Source: Chitinophaga tropicalis (GTDB taxonomy: Bacteria > Bacteroidota > Bacteroidia > Chitinophagales > Chitinophagaceae). Taken from it: a stretch of 64,000 bases of DNA. The stretch spans positions 246,886 to 310,885 of the forward strand of contig NZ_WRXN01000009.1 in NCBI RefSeq assembly GCF_009758205.1, in the 5' to 3' direction. Position numbers and translations under genes: made by a program. This document shows, one piece after another, positions 8,817-16,752 of the stretch (its first letter is position 1; every line of letters begins with the position of its first letter). The notes below the pieces were generated by a model. It had not been told where the DNA came from, made no database searches, and saw only the letters and a program-made list of their open reading frames with translations.

Positions 8817-11405
8817 ATGACAGTAACTGTATTCCCTCATTCATTTGTGCGCTATGCGCCCTTATGCCCTACCCTCTTTGAAGCGTTGGCCTTACCTGAG
8901 CAGCAACAGCAGCAGCTGGATACATTACATGCGCTGGAAGCAGAGAAAGAGCATAACAAGACCATACTCTGTGAAGAGCTTTATTACCGTATCCAGGATG
9001 CAGACAATGATGCCGAACGGAAAAAGCTGCTGAATATTAAGAGAGCTGTTTATAACGATAAACTTACGGCAGATATTCCTGCCGGATACGCTAAACTATT
9101 GACGGCCCTGCAGGACGGATATGCTGCCTGGGAGACTTCCTTTGAGCAACAGCTGACCGTTTACAGGAAGCAGCTGCAACGATGGGCCGAAGGGGATCTT
9201 CTGAAGAAAGGGCTGTTACTATCCAGTCCTACTCTCTACAGTCAGCTGCCGTCTTTTATAAACAGGGCACCTTCTGTTTTCAGGCACAAAGAGCAAAAGA
9301 ATGAATACAGCCTGCTACGGTACCTTACCAGGATGTCTTTTAAAACATCTCCTTTCAGTACGTTCACTTATACCGGAACAGCTGTCATGGGAGATGGTTA
9401 TTATCTGCCGGCAGATACAGAGATTATATCCAATATCCGGCTCAACAACAAGTTGTTTGATTACCTGCGATTGCTGATGGTACATCATCCAGTACTGAGT
9501 GAAATACTGGAAGTACAGCTTAATCCGACGGTGGTGCAAGAGAACGCACATGTGCATTTCCTGGCAGCTTACCGCAATATTGAGGCTTTTCAGAAAATGC
9601 CCTGTGGCAGTGTGGTGCAATGGTTATATTCCTACCTGCCACAACAACCAGGCCCTGTAAACATCCGGATGCTGGCAGATATTCTGAGCAGCCAGATACC
9701 TGATACAGACCGGCAGCAGATTAAAGCGTACCTGTTACAGCTCATATCTTCCGGGTACCTGGAGGCAGGTACCGGATGTTCAGGCGTCAATCCTGCATGG
9801 GACAGTGAGTTATACTCTTTTCTTGAACGACGGCTGCCGGGGCATCCGCTTACAGCGCTGCTATTATTGCTAAGACAACAACGGGAAGCATATGCCGGGG
9901 CTACAACAGTAAAACGGGATGCTATTCTCCGGGAAGCCGGACACTTCCTTCAACAACATCTTAATATGCTGGAGCAGGAAGCTGGTGTAACAGGCGTGCA
10001 TGCAGACAATGGTACATTGGCGCAGCTTGTACAACAGGAAGTGAAGAGGCAGAAAGAAAAATTTGATACTACACACTTTATGTTACAGCAGTTTCCCCTG
10101 TCAGGTATCTTTTATGAGGATGCTTCTACAAAGGCAAAGGGGATGCTGCCAGTTACAGATACCACAGCACTTGTGAACAAAGCTGAGCTGCTTTGTACTT
10201 TGCTGGAACAGCTTGACAGTATGCAGGAAGAACGTATCCGCATGCGGGATTTCTTTCTGAAGCATTATGGAGAAACCGGCAATGCCAGTATTACCAGCTT
10301 TTACAAAACCTATTATCAACAGGAAAAGAAACAGCAAAAGGAGCAAAGAAAAAGAGATGTGGTAGTGTTTCCTTCCCATATATTAGAGGCAAAGGATATA
10401 ACTGCTGAAGAGATCAGGCTTTCCGCCGCACAGTTTAACATGGCACCGGGACAGGATCCATGTGCAAGAGGCATGTTTGTACAACTGTTCCGTAATGGAA
10501 GCGGGGAATTATGCGGAGTGATCAATCACATGCTACCCGGTATGGGGAAAGTTGCAGGGCGCTTCCTTGACCTGTTTGACCCGGTAATCACACAGGATTT
10601 TAATGAATGGAACAGACGGTTGCATCCTGAGGTTATGCAGGCTGAGCTGGGGGATGGCTCCAGTTTTAACGCCAACATTCATCCTCCCCTGCTTCCATAT
10701 GGTATCCGTATTCCCGGAGGGCATAGCAATTACTCCGACCATCAGCTGATAGCGATGGATAAAATTGAAGTAAGGTTCAATCCGGCCACCCGGTTGCTAT
10801 TTCTTGTCCATACACCGGATAATAAGGAAATACATGCCTATGATCTTTCCCTGCAATCATTCTTTAACCGCTCTAATTTCTACCAGTTGCTGGCTCATTT
10901 TAATCCTGAGCGCAGAATACCTTTACGTGCGCTGATAATGGAAGCAGATGCACAGTACCAGTCTGTTTTCCCGGCAGATAAAGAACAGGATATTGTCAGT
11001 AAACCACGTATCACTTTTGAGCAGCATATTATTCTGAGAAGAAAGGCCTGGATTGTCAGGACATCTGCCATTCCTCAGCCGGGTAATACAGAAACCGATG
11101 CAGGTTATTATGCACGGCTGAGTGCATGGAGGGCCAGGGCAGAACTGCCGGAGCATGTGTTCCTTTTCCTGAAATCATATGCCATACCTGCGGGAGCCGA
11201 TGAGAAGGTGAAGATGATAAAAGACGATTACAAGCCGCAGTATATCTGTTTCTCCAAGCCGCTGCTGGTGATACTGTTCAGGAAGTTATTGTCCAAAGCC
11301 GGAAAATACATATACCTGGAGGAGATGCTGCCGCATGTATCGGAGATAGAACAGGTTACGGAACATCTTATTCATTGGTATAAGTATATGTCTCCAGAAA
11401 AATAA
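8817..11405 (+). CDS. Class I lanthipeptide dehydratase, LanB glutamylation part
   Basis: This 862-residue protein resembles the N-terminal (Lant_dehydr_N) part of LanB. In this family it transfers glutamate from glutamyl-tRNA to Ser/Thr of the precursor. Recognisable stretches include LRYLTRMSFKTSPFSTFT near residues 165-182 (the conserved 'R..K.TPFG.F' region of LanB) and, towards the C-terminus, the typical region around residues 570-640 (GMFVQLFRNGSGELCG and GKVAGRFLDLF). The C-terminal elimination domain is missing here and is supplied by the next gene, so the dehydratase is split, as in thiopeptide systems and as reported for pinensin biosynthesis. It starts with ATG 11 nt after the exporter stop and ends 1 nt before the next start, so it is part of a tight operon. 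It acts in the cytoplasm on the leader-bound precursor. Confidence 0.9.
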   Translation: MTVTVFPHSFVRYAPLCPTLFEALALPEQQQQQLDTLHALEAEKEHNKTILCEELYYRIQDADNDAERKKLLNIKRAVYNDKLTADIPAGYAKLLTALQDGYAAWETSFEQQLTVYRKQLQRWAEGDLLKKGLLLSSPTLYSQLPSFINRAPSVFRHKEQKNEYSLLRYLTRMSFKTSPFSTFTYTGTAVMGDGYYLPADTEIISNIRLNNKLFDYLRLLMVHHPVLSEILEVQLNPTVVQENAHVHFLAAYRNIEAFQKMPCGSVVQWLYSYLPQQPGPVNIRMLADILSSQIPDTDRQQIKAYLLQLISSGYLEAGTGCSGVNPAWDSELYSFLERRLPGHPLTALLLLLRQQREAYAGATTVKRDAILREAGHFLQQHLNMLEQEAGVTGVHADNGTLAQLVQQEVKRQKEKFDTTHFMLQQFPLSGIFYEDASTKAKGMLPVTDTTALVNKAELLCTLLEQLDSMQEERIRMRDFFLKHYGETGNASITSFYKTYYQQEKKQQKEQRKRDVVVFPSHILEAKDITAEEIRLSAAQFNMAPGQDPCARGMFVQLFRNGSGELCGVINHMLPGMGKVAGRFLDLFDPVITQDFNEWNRRLHPEVMQAELGDGSSFNANIHPPLLPYGIRIPGGHSNYSDHQLIAMDKIEVRFNPATRLLFLVHTPDNKEIHAYDLSLQSFFNRSNFYQLLAHFNPERRIPLRALIMEADAQYQSVFPADKEQDIVSKPRITFEQHIILRRKAWIVRTSAIPQPGNTETDAGYYARLSAWRARAELPEHVFLFLKSYAIPAGADEKVKMIKDDYKPQYICFSKPLLVILFRKLLSKAGKYIYLEEMLPHVSEIEQVTEHLIHWYKYMSPEK

Positions 11406-11406
11406 A

Positions 11407-12189
11407 GTGAGTTTCATGCAAACAATATGGCTATCCATACATATATTTCATAAAGGAGCGTTGAATGATGTACTGCAGCAACTGGTCATTCCTTTCCTGG
11501 AAGAAGTTAAACCACTTCTGTATGAACCTGCACCTTACTTCTTTATACGGTATGGGGAAGGCGGCCCGCATATACGGCTAAGGCTGCAAACAGCTACAGA
11601 GAATATAACAACGCTGAAAGTGGTGCTCAACAGGTATGAGCATGATTTTACAATACAATATATTCCTTATGTGCAGGAGCTATCAAGATATGAGAACATG
11701 CAGCTGGCCGAACAGCATTTCCATTTATCTTCTGCATATGTACTATCTGTTCTTACGGATGAGGCTTTTACAGAGGCTGTGAAACTGAATGTAACTATGT
11801 TATACGGGCTACCTGATGCCTTGCTGATATGCAGGGAGTTTGTACAGTCATGGTTACCTCGTGTACATGAACCCAATTTTCACCTGTCATTATTTGAAGA
11901 ACATTTTTCAAAATATGAGGACATACTGTTGCCTGCCATTGAAAGACATTGTGCAGAGCTGGATGCAGGCAAAGCAGGTCCTTTATTACAGCAATATGTA
12001 AATGCACAGACAGAGATACTCACAGCTTACTACAGATCTGTAGAACGTAGCAGGATGCGATCTGTTATCCGCAGTTTATTACATATGCAGCATAACCGGT
12101 TGGGTATTCCTAACAGGGATGAATCATGTATGATGTACTTCACACAAAAATGTCTTGAATATGTTACCTATAGAGGCAGCTGTATATGA
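11407..12189 (+). CDS. Dehydratase elimination subunit (SpaB_C / thiopeptide-type)
   Basis: This 260-residue protein corresponds to the C-terminal elimination domain of LanB (SpaB_C family). That domain removes glutamate from activated Ser/Thr to leave dehydroalanine or dehydrobutyrine. Residues around 45-57, FFIRYGEGGPHIRLRL, match the conserved Y-x(6)-H-hR-hR segment. Helices with YVQELSRYE and a C-terminal region with hydrophobic heptads fit the family. The start is GTG at 11407 (an ATG at 11416 is possible), one nucleotide after the dehydratase stop. Its 3' end overlaps the cyclase gene by 29 nt. Together the two proteins make the split dehydratase. Confidence 0.85.
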   Translation: MSFMQTIWLSIHIFHKGALNDVLQQLVIPFLEEVKPLLYEPAPYFFIRYGEGGPHIRLRLQTATENITTLKVVLNRYEHDFTIQYIPYVQELSRYENMQLAEQHFHLSSAYVLSVLTDEAFTEAVKLNVTMLYGLPDALLICREFVQSWLPRVHEPNFHLSLFEEHFSKYEDILLPAIERHCAELDAGKAGPLLQQYVNAQTEILTAYYRSVERSRMRSVIRSLLHMQHNRLGIPNRDESCMMYFTQKCLEYVTYRGSCI

Positions 12190-13972
12190 CATTGCAGAAA
12201 ACCTGCTGGGGGTGTTGCAGGAAGATGAAGACGGATTATTCTGGCAGCGGACAAGGACCGATGATACCAGTCAGCCAGTAGTAATGCCTGAAACTACGGA
12301 TATCTTTAATGGCAGTGCCGGTACAATATTATTCTTCCTGTCGCTTTATAATTACAATCCGCAGCAAAGATATATTGATCATTGTGACAAAGTCTTACAA
12401 AGGCTGATCAGGAAAAGCTATGCTGCTGCACCCAGGTATTATACTTTTTATACCGGCGCCACGGGGTTGCTGTATGTATGTATCAAAATGTACGAGGTTA
12501 CCCAGAGAGGGCAATATATTAAGGATGCCGTACAACTTGCGCTGTATTTGCAGGAGGGTATACTTCATGGTGTAGTGAAGGATGATCTGCTGAGCGGGCA
12601 TGCAGGTAACCTGTTTGTGATCTCTTATCTTTATTCACATACAGGCAATGAACAGTTATTACAATTGTTACGCTCTATCTATGACCTGCTGATAGCGCAT
12701 GCACGTATTGCCCCGGAGGGGTTGAAATGGGACAATGAAAAATTTGCCTATGATAGCCTGACCGGATTTTCACATGGCGCTGCGGGCATAGCCTATGCCA
12801 TGCTTCAAACAGGTAACTATATAAAGGATGAAGGGCTGCACTACCTGGCCAGGCAGGCATTATTGTATGAGATGATGTATTATGACGAGGAAAGGAATAA
12901 CTGGATGGACCTTCGTGCAGACAGTAAAAAGATAACAGCGGATGAAGCGCTGGCTTGGCCGCTTGAGAGTTTTCGTAAAAGGATGAGCGATACCAGCTCC
13001 TGGGCACATGGTGCAGTGGGCAGTACGCTTGCGCGCCTGGAAGCTTACCGGTTAACAGGTGATACGCTTTATGCAGCGCAGGCGCATAATGGTATTAACA
13101 GGGCGTTGCAGGATGTACGGGAGAAAAAAAGGATGAACTATACTTTATGCAGCGGATATGGAGGACATGCGTTGATGCTTATACATGCGGCAAAGATACT
13201 GGGTGTACCCTCGCTCAGGGATGAAGCTATGTATATAGCTGAGGATGCTCTGACATTCTTTAAGCAGCACGGAACATATAATACATACAGTGCCGCCGGA
13301 GGTACAGATCCGGCATTATTGTCCGGTACTGCCGGAGTTGGATATATGTTCCTGCAGCTACTATTGCCATATACCGGTGATACTATTCTGTATCCGGCTA
13401 TCTGCGGCACTTATAAAGCTTCTGCATTGTACCCGGCATCAGGTGTGAAAGAAAAGATACTATCTCCCTGTTTCCAGGAAACAATAGCCGGGTTGCCGCA
13501 TTATACTACCATTTTTGAAGAAGTGGATAATATCCATGAGCTGGAAAAACTACTCACTTCTTTTCCAGTAAAAGAAATATTTAAGCGGGAACAGATTGTC
13601 AAATCGTTATGGCTGGAACATAAAGGCATGTTATGTTTCCGTAAGAGGGAGCAGGTATTAAGGGCAGGCGCCTGGCTGCTGCTTCGTGAAGAAGGGAAAC
13701 TGTTCCAGTCTGCCATACTTAGTATTGGAGAGCATGTAAAGCTACATGGTCACCATTTGATATATAGTCATGAAAAAGGGGTTTCTATATTGCCTGTTAA
13801 TGCACTGACAGTATTTATTATGCAGCAGTTATCTACTCCGCAGACCATTACTGATATTATTAATCATATGTTGCGTGTTCATTTTCCGGGAGAGAAAGAA
13901 AGGGTAAGTGCCGCTATTTCAGGGCAGGTAAAGGAACTGATCGGGCATGGGATGATAGCAGCGATCTTCTGA
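12161..13972 (+). CDS. lanC: Lanthionine cyclase LanC with fused PqqD-like domain
   Basis: This is a cyclase that joins Cys thiols to dehydrated residues. The ATG at 12161 is preferred over the TTG at 12155. Its 603 residues exceed the usual 400-430. Residues 1 to about 415 show the LanC alpha-barrel repeats: FTGATGLLYV, LLSGHAGNLF, GFSHGAAGIAY (His205), SSWAHGAVGS (281-284) and YTLCSGYGGHA (Cys330). Two positions that carry zinc ligands in NisC-type enzymes, the Cys of WCxG and the His of CHG, are Ala282 and Ser331 here, so only Cys330 of the classic three remains. The last 60-odd residues, with SILPVNALTVFIMQQL and VKELIGHGMI, resemble a PqqD-type winged helix (RiPP recognition element). 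It is the last gene of the operon and is convergent with the precursor. Confidence 0.85.
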   Translation: MLPIEAAVYDIAENLLGVLQEDEDGLFWQRTRTDDTSQPVVMPETTDIFNGSAGTILFFLSLYNYNPQQRYIDHCDKVLQRLIRKSYAAAPRYYTFYTGATGLLYVCIKMYEVTQRGQYIKDAVQLALYLQEGILHGVVKDDLLSGHAGNLFVISYLYSHTGNEQLLQLLRSIYDLLIAHARIAPEGLKWDNEKFAYDSLTGFSHGAAGIAYAMLQTGNYIKDEGLHYLARQALLYEMMYYDEERNNWMDLRADSKKITADEALAWPLESFRKRMSDTSSWAHGAVGSTLARLEAYRLTGDTLYAAQAHNGINRALQDVREKKRMNYTLCSGYGGHALMLIHAAKILGVPSLRDEAMYIAEDALTFFKQHGTYNTYSAAGGTDPALLSGTAGVGYMFLQLLLPYTGDTILYPAICGTYKASALYPASGVKEKILSPCFQETIAGLPHYTTIFEEVDNIHELEKLLTSFPVKEIFKREQIVKSLWLEHKGMLCFRKREQVLRAGAWLLLREEGKLFQSAILSIGEHVKLHGHHLIYSHEKGVSILPVNALTVFIMQQLSTPQTITDIINHMLRVHFPGEKERVSAAISGQVKELIGHGMIAAIF

Positions 13973-14022
13973 GGAGAATACTTTTTTGCTGTATGTGACC
14001 GGGAGAGCTTTTAAAATATAAA

Positions 14023-14048
14023 CCGGAACGACTGTGACATCGTTCCGG
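14023..14048. terminator. Hairpin between cyclase and precursor genes
   Basis: A perfect 9-bp inverted repeat, CCGGAACGA (14023-14031) and TCGTTCCGG (14040-14048), lies between the two convergent genes. T-runs are weak: on the minus side it is followed by GTTTATATTTT, so it may stop the precursor transcript. A role in both directions is possible. Confidence 0.5.
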
Positions 14049-14083
14049 CAACTGTTTACGTTCTCAAATCTATTCACCGATTC

Positions 14084-14269
14084 TTAACAAATTACAGTTT
14101 CGCACTCATGGCCTTCGTCATCTGTTATTTCAGTATGGGTAGGATGAGAGTCTGCTGCGTCATGGCCAGCAATACCTCCTGCAAGGCGGCTGTTCATTTC
14201 GCTGTCAATGCTGGTTACAAAGCTTTCAATCCTGAGGTCATCAAGGCTCAGTCTTTGGTTCTCTTTCAT
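14084..14269 (-). CDS. Pinensin-type lanthipeptide precursor
   Basis: This 61-residue peptide has the architecture of a class I lanthipeptide precursor. The leader carries LSLDDLRIESFVTS (residues 7-20), resembling the leader of pinensin-family precursors, and ends with RLAGG, a double-glycine site for the C39 exporter, giving cleavage after Gly32. The predicted 29-residue core begins IAGHD and holds Ser41, Thr44, Thr46, Thr49 and Thr58 as dehydration sites, with Cys56 and Cys61 as thiol donors; Cys61 is the C-terminus. The core is rich in Asp, Glu and His, unlike cationic nisin-type peptides. Thr58 to Cys61 could form a small C-terminal methyllanthionine ring, and Cys56 a larger one with an upstream Thr or Ser (inference). 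Mature pinensins are reported as shorter (22 residues, as I recall), so further trimming is possible. It has its own promoter at 14339-14369. Confidence 0.85.
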   Translation of the reverse strand: MKENQRLSLDDLRIESFVTSIDSEMNSRLAGGIAGHDAADSHPTHTEITDDEGHECETVIC

Positions 14270-14338
14270 AAAATAGTATTTAAAAGATTAACGCCTACTA
14301 TTTTGAGGGTTTCGGCTTTTCCCCGATTGCAATCAGAT

Positions 14339-14373
14339 TAAAGATACAAATTTGAATCATTGTTGCAAATATT
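14339..14373 (-). promoter_or_regulatory. Promoter of the lanthipeptide precursor gene
   Basis: On the minus strand, TTTG (complement of 14366-14369) is followed after exactly 19 nt by TATCTTTA (14339-14346), a Bacteroidota-type promoter. The 16-mer AATATTTGCAACAATG (complement of 14358-14373) is identical to that at the exporter promoter. The two promoters agree at 28 of 34 aligned bases. The leader to the ATG is about 60 nt. The shared GCAACAATG after the -33 box may be an operator for a common regulator. Confidence 0.7.
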
Positions 14374-14396
14374 AGAGGCGTTAATTTTTAAAGTTT

Positions 14397-15818
14397 TTAG
14401 TCTTCTTTGCTTCCATCGTCTGCCATTCGTACCATTTTAGGAGAAAACTTAGCTATGATATCTACCAGATCTTTCTGTGCTTCCATGACAATATTGATAT
14501 CCTTATACGCCATGGGCGCTTCATCCAGCCCTGCTCCTATCAATGTAACGTTATTAGCGGCCAGTATAGCTTTCATATCTTCTTTTGATATCTGCTGTAT
14601 GGCTTTAGTACGGCTTAACTGACGGCCGGCACCGTGAGAAGCGGAATTGATGGCTGCTGCTTCTCCTTTACCACGTACCAGGAAACCCGGAGCGGTCATA
14701 GAGCCTGGAATAATACCCATCACATCTTTAGAGGCGGGTGTAGCGCCTTTTCTATGTACGATCACATTTTCACCGTTCCAGTTCTCTTTCCATGCAAAGT
14801 TGTGGTGGTTTTCCACTTTTGCCAGCAGGTTACCGCCGATGGCTTTTGCCAGTTTGTTATGGATCACTTCATGACATGCAGCGGCGTAATCGCCTGCAAG
14901 GTTCATTGCCAGCCAGTATTCCTGTCCTTCTGCTGTATCAAGATCAAGATAAGCCAGGTTAGCGGCTTCCTGTGGCAGTTTACACAGCTGTTTTGCCAGC
15001 TTTGTATAATAGCCTGCTATAGTAGCGCCAAAGCCTCTTGAACCGGAGTGGGAAAGTAATGCCAGGTATTTACCCTTAGGTATGTTCAGCGGTTTATCAT
15101 CTTCTGTAAATTCAATAATACCCCATTCCACGAAGTGGTTACCGCCACCGGAGGTACCTAACTGTGAATATGCCTTATCCTGCAATTGTCTGATCTGCTG
15201 GTTCAGGTTAAATTCTTCCCGGTCAAGCACGGCATGTTCTGTTCTTTCCTTACCATGATATCCATGACCGGCACCAAAGCGTGTATGCGCTACCAGTTCA
15301 CGTTTATAAATATCATGGTTGGCGTAGAAATGTTCTTCCGGGATATCGAAGATGGACAATGCCATACGGCATCCTATATCGACACCTACACCATATGGTA
15401 TAACTGCGTTTTTAGTAGCGAGCACGCCTCCTATAGGCAATCCGTATCCCTGATGCGCATCGGGCATTAAAGCGCCTCCTGCCGTTACCGGCAGTTTCAT
15501 TGCTATATTCATCTGTTTACGGGTACCTTCATCAATATGATCAGCTCCATACACCACAAAAGTTCCTGCAGTCTGTTTCAGCTGAATAGTATCATCTACC
15601 GGAGCATTGGCCTCTTCAATGATCTTAGTGGCCAATTCCTCCAGGACCTCATCATCCAGAAAAGTTTCGGGTTTTTCCTTCACCGTACGCATCAGTTCAA
15701 GCAACTGCTCCCTGGGGTGGTCCTGGTAATGTGTTGCTGTTACTTCCAGGGCCAGTCCCAGTATTTTACCTTCGTGATAACCTATTGCTATCAGGTCTGC
15801 ACCGTTGATCTTGTTCAT
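14397..15818 (-). CDS. rtcB: RNA-splicing ligase RtcB
   Basis: This GTP- and Mn-dependent ligase joins 2',3'-cyclic phosphate or 3'-phosphate RNA ends to 5'-hydroxyl ends. Its 473 residues match the family. Metal and guanylylation motifs are present in order: PDAHQGYGLPIGG, GVDIGCRMALSIF (Asp and Cys), GTSGGGNHFVEWG, LLSHSGSRGFG and INSASHGAGRQLSR, where the His after Ser is the site guanylylated in characterised RtcB. The C-terminus holds the usual DEAPMAYKDI. It lies between the polysaccharide genes and the precursor gene on the same strand, but the precursor has its own promoter just after the rtcB stop. It probably serves RNA repair; a link to the lanthipeptide is not indicated. Confidence 0.95.
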   Translation of the reverse strand: MNKINGADLIAIGYHEGKILGLALEVTATHYQDHPREQLLELMRTVKEKPETFLDDEVLEELATKIIEEANAPVDDTIQLKQTAGTFVVYGADHIDEGTRKQMNIAMKLPVTAGGALMPDAHQGYGLPIGGVLATKNAVIPYGVGVDIGCRMALSIFDIPEEHFYANHDIYKRELVAHTRFGAGHGYHGKERTEHAVLDREEFNLNQQIRQLQDKAYSQLGTSGGGNHFVEWGIIEFTEDDKPLNIPKGKYLALLSHSGSRGFGATIAGYYTKLAKQLCKLPQEAANLAYLDLDTAEGQEYWLAMNLAGDYAAACHEVIHNKLAKAIGGNLLAKVENHHNFAWKENWNGENVIVHRKGATPASKDVMGIIPGSMTAPGFLVRGKGEAAAINSASHGAGRQLSRTKAIQQISKEDMKAILAANNVTLIGAGLDEAPMAYKDINIVMEAQKDLVDIIAKFSPKMVRMADDGSKED

Positions 15819-15863
15819 ATGCTTATCTTTTACTGTTTTAATGATAATGCAAATTTCTTTCCC

Positions 15864-15891
15864 ACCTGCGCAGTTTTTTTGCGCAGATGAA
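15864..15891. repeat. Inverted repeat upstream of rtcB
   Basis: CACCTGCGCA and TGCGCAGATG pair (one wobble) around a T-rich loop, followed on the plus strand by a run of A. It lies in the rtcB leader, about 50 nt before the rtcB start and downstream of the methyltransferase gene. It could be a terminator remnant or a leader structure. Confidence 0.35.
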
Positions 15892-15928
15892 AAAAAAGAG
15901 GCAATACCATAAAAAAGCGATAAAAGAT

Positions 15929-16729
15929 TTAATCCCGGATAGCTACAATGTTCTGAAAAGCAAATATTTCGAAGGCTGCAGCGTTGTATTTCCCCATCTC
16001 TTTCAATCCGTCGGGCAGCAGGCGATAAAATCTATATCCCGGCAGTATATCAATGATATCTTTAAAGAAGGTGCGGGAAATGACATTCATCTCGTTGAAT
16101 TCGATCTGGACCACATTGATCAGGCCGTTAGCAATGCTGGTGGCGGCGCCTTTCAACACATTCAGCTCATGCCCTTCTGTATCTATTTTCAACAGGGCTA
16201 CTTCAGTTATTCCTTTCTCTTCAATAAATTCGTCGATGGTTGTAATATCTATCGTCACTTCTGCCACTTCGCTGTCGCGGAACCCGCTGATCACCTCCCG
16301 GTACATGCTGGCATGTTCTGAGCCTGTATTTCCTGCATAATCGTAGATCACTGTTCTTTCCGGCCTGTTGCCCGCCCCTCTGGGCACAGCAACAAAACTG
16401 TGTGCCGAGGCTGCTTTTTCCAGCTTACTGTAAGCTACAGGATGAGGTTCAAAAGCGTAAATGGGAAGATGAATATTTTTCTGCCGCAGCATAACCGAGT
16501 AATGCCCGACATTGGCGCCTACGTCCAGGACCACGCCGGTATCCAGTTTACGGGTGGCTTTCATATATTTTATGAAAGCGCTTTCACCACTTACATGATC
16601 ATTTTCATAGTTCATGACGCCCAGCCCTCTCATGCTTAGTTTATAGATCAGCAGGTTAACGGAGTAGAGCGCCTTACGTGCAAAAAGGAACACGTAGACT
16701 TTCCTCAATGTGTCGGTTACAATATTCAT
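15929..16729 (-). CDS. FkbM family methyltransferase
   Basis: This is a 266-residue SAM-dependent methyltransferase. Motif I is VVLDVGANVGHYSVML (near residues 78-93), followed by IYAFEPHPVAYSKLE with the acidic ribose-binding Glu, and later LLKIDTEGHELNVLKGA, the diagnostic FkbM motif. FkbM-type enzymes O-methylate sugars or polyketides. The gene follows the methyltransferase-like gene at 16753-17658 by 23 nt on the same strand, forming a two-gene unit divergent from the large exopolysaccharide operon. It is likely to modify a surface glycan; the acceptor is not known. Confidence 0.85.
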   Translation of the reverse strand: MNIVTDTLRKVYVFLFARKALYSVNLLIYKLSMRGLGVMNYENDHVSGESAFIKYMKATRKLDTGVVLDVGANVGHYSVMLRQKNIHLPIYAFEPHPVAYSKLEKAASAHSFVAVPRGAGNRPERTVIYDYAGNTGSEHASMYREVISGFRDSEVAEVTIDITTIDEFIEEKGITEVALLKIDTEGHELNVLKGAATSIANGLINVVQIEFNEMNVISRTFFKDIIDILPGYRFYRLLPDGLKEMGKYNAAAFEIFAFQNIVAIRD

Positions 16730-16752
16730 AAGGTTGTGGTTAAGATTTATGA

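Noticed and set aside
14108..14341. Plus-strand frame antisense to the lanthipeptide precursor
   Set aside because: The precursor on the minus strand has a leader, a Gly-Gly site and a promoter; the antisense frame has none of these.
14397..15818. rtcB as part of the lanthipeptide cluster
   Set aside because: It is a conserved housekeeping repair gene and the precursor has its own promoter after its stop; only strand and proximity link them.
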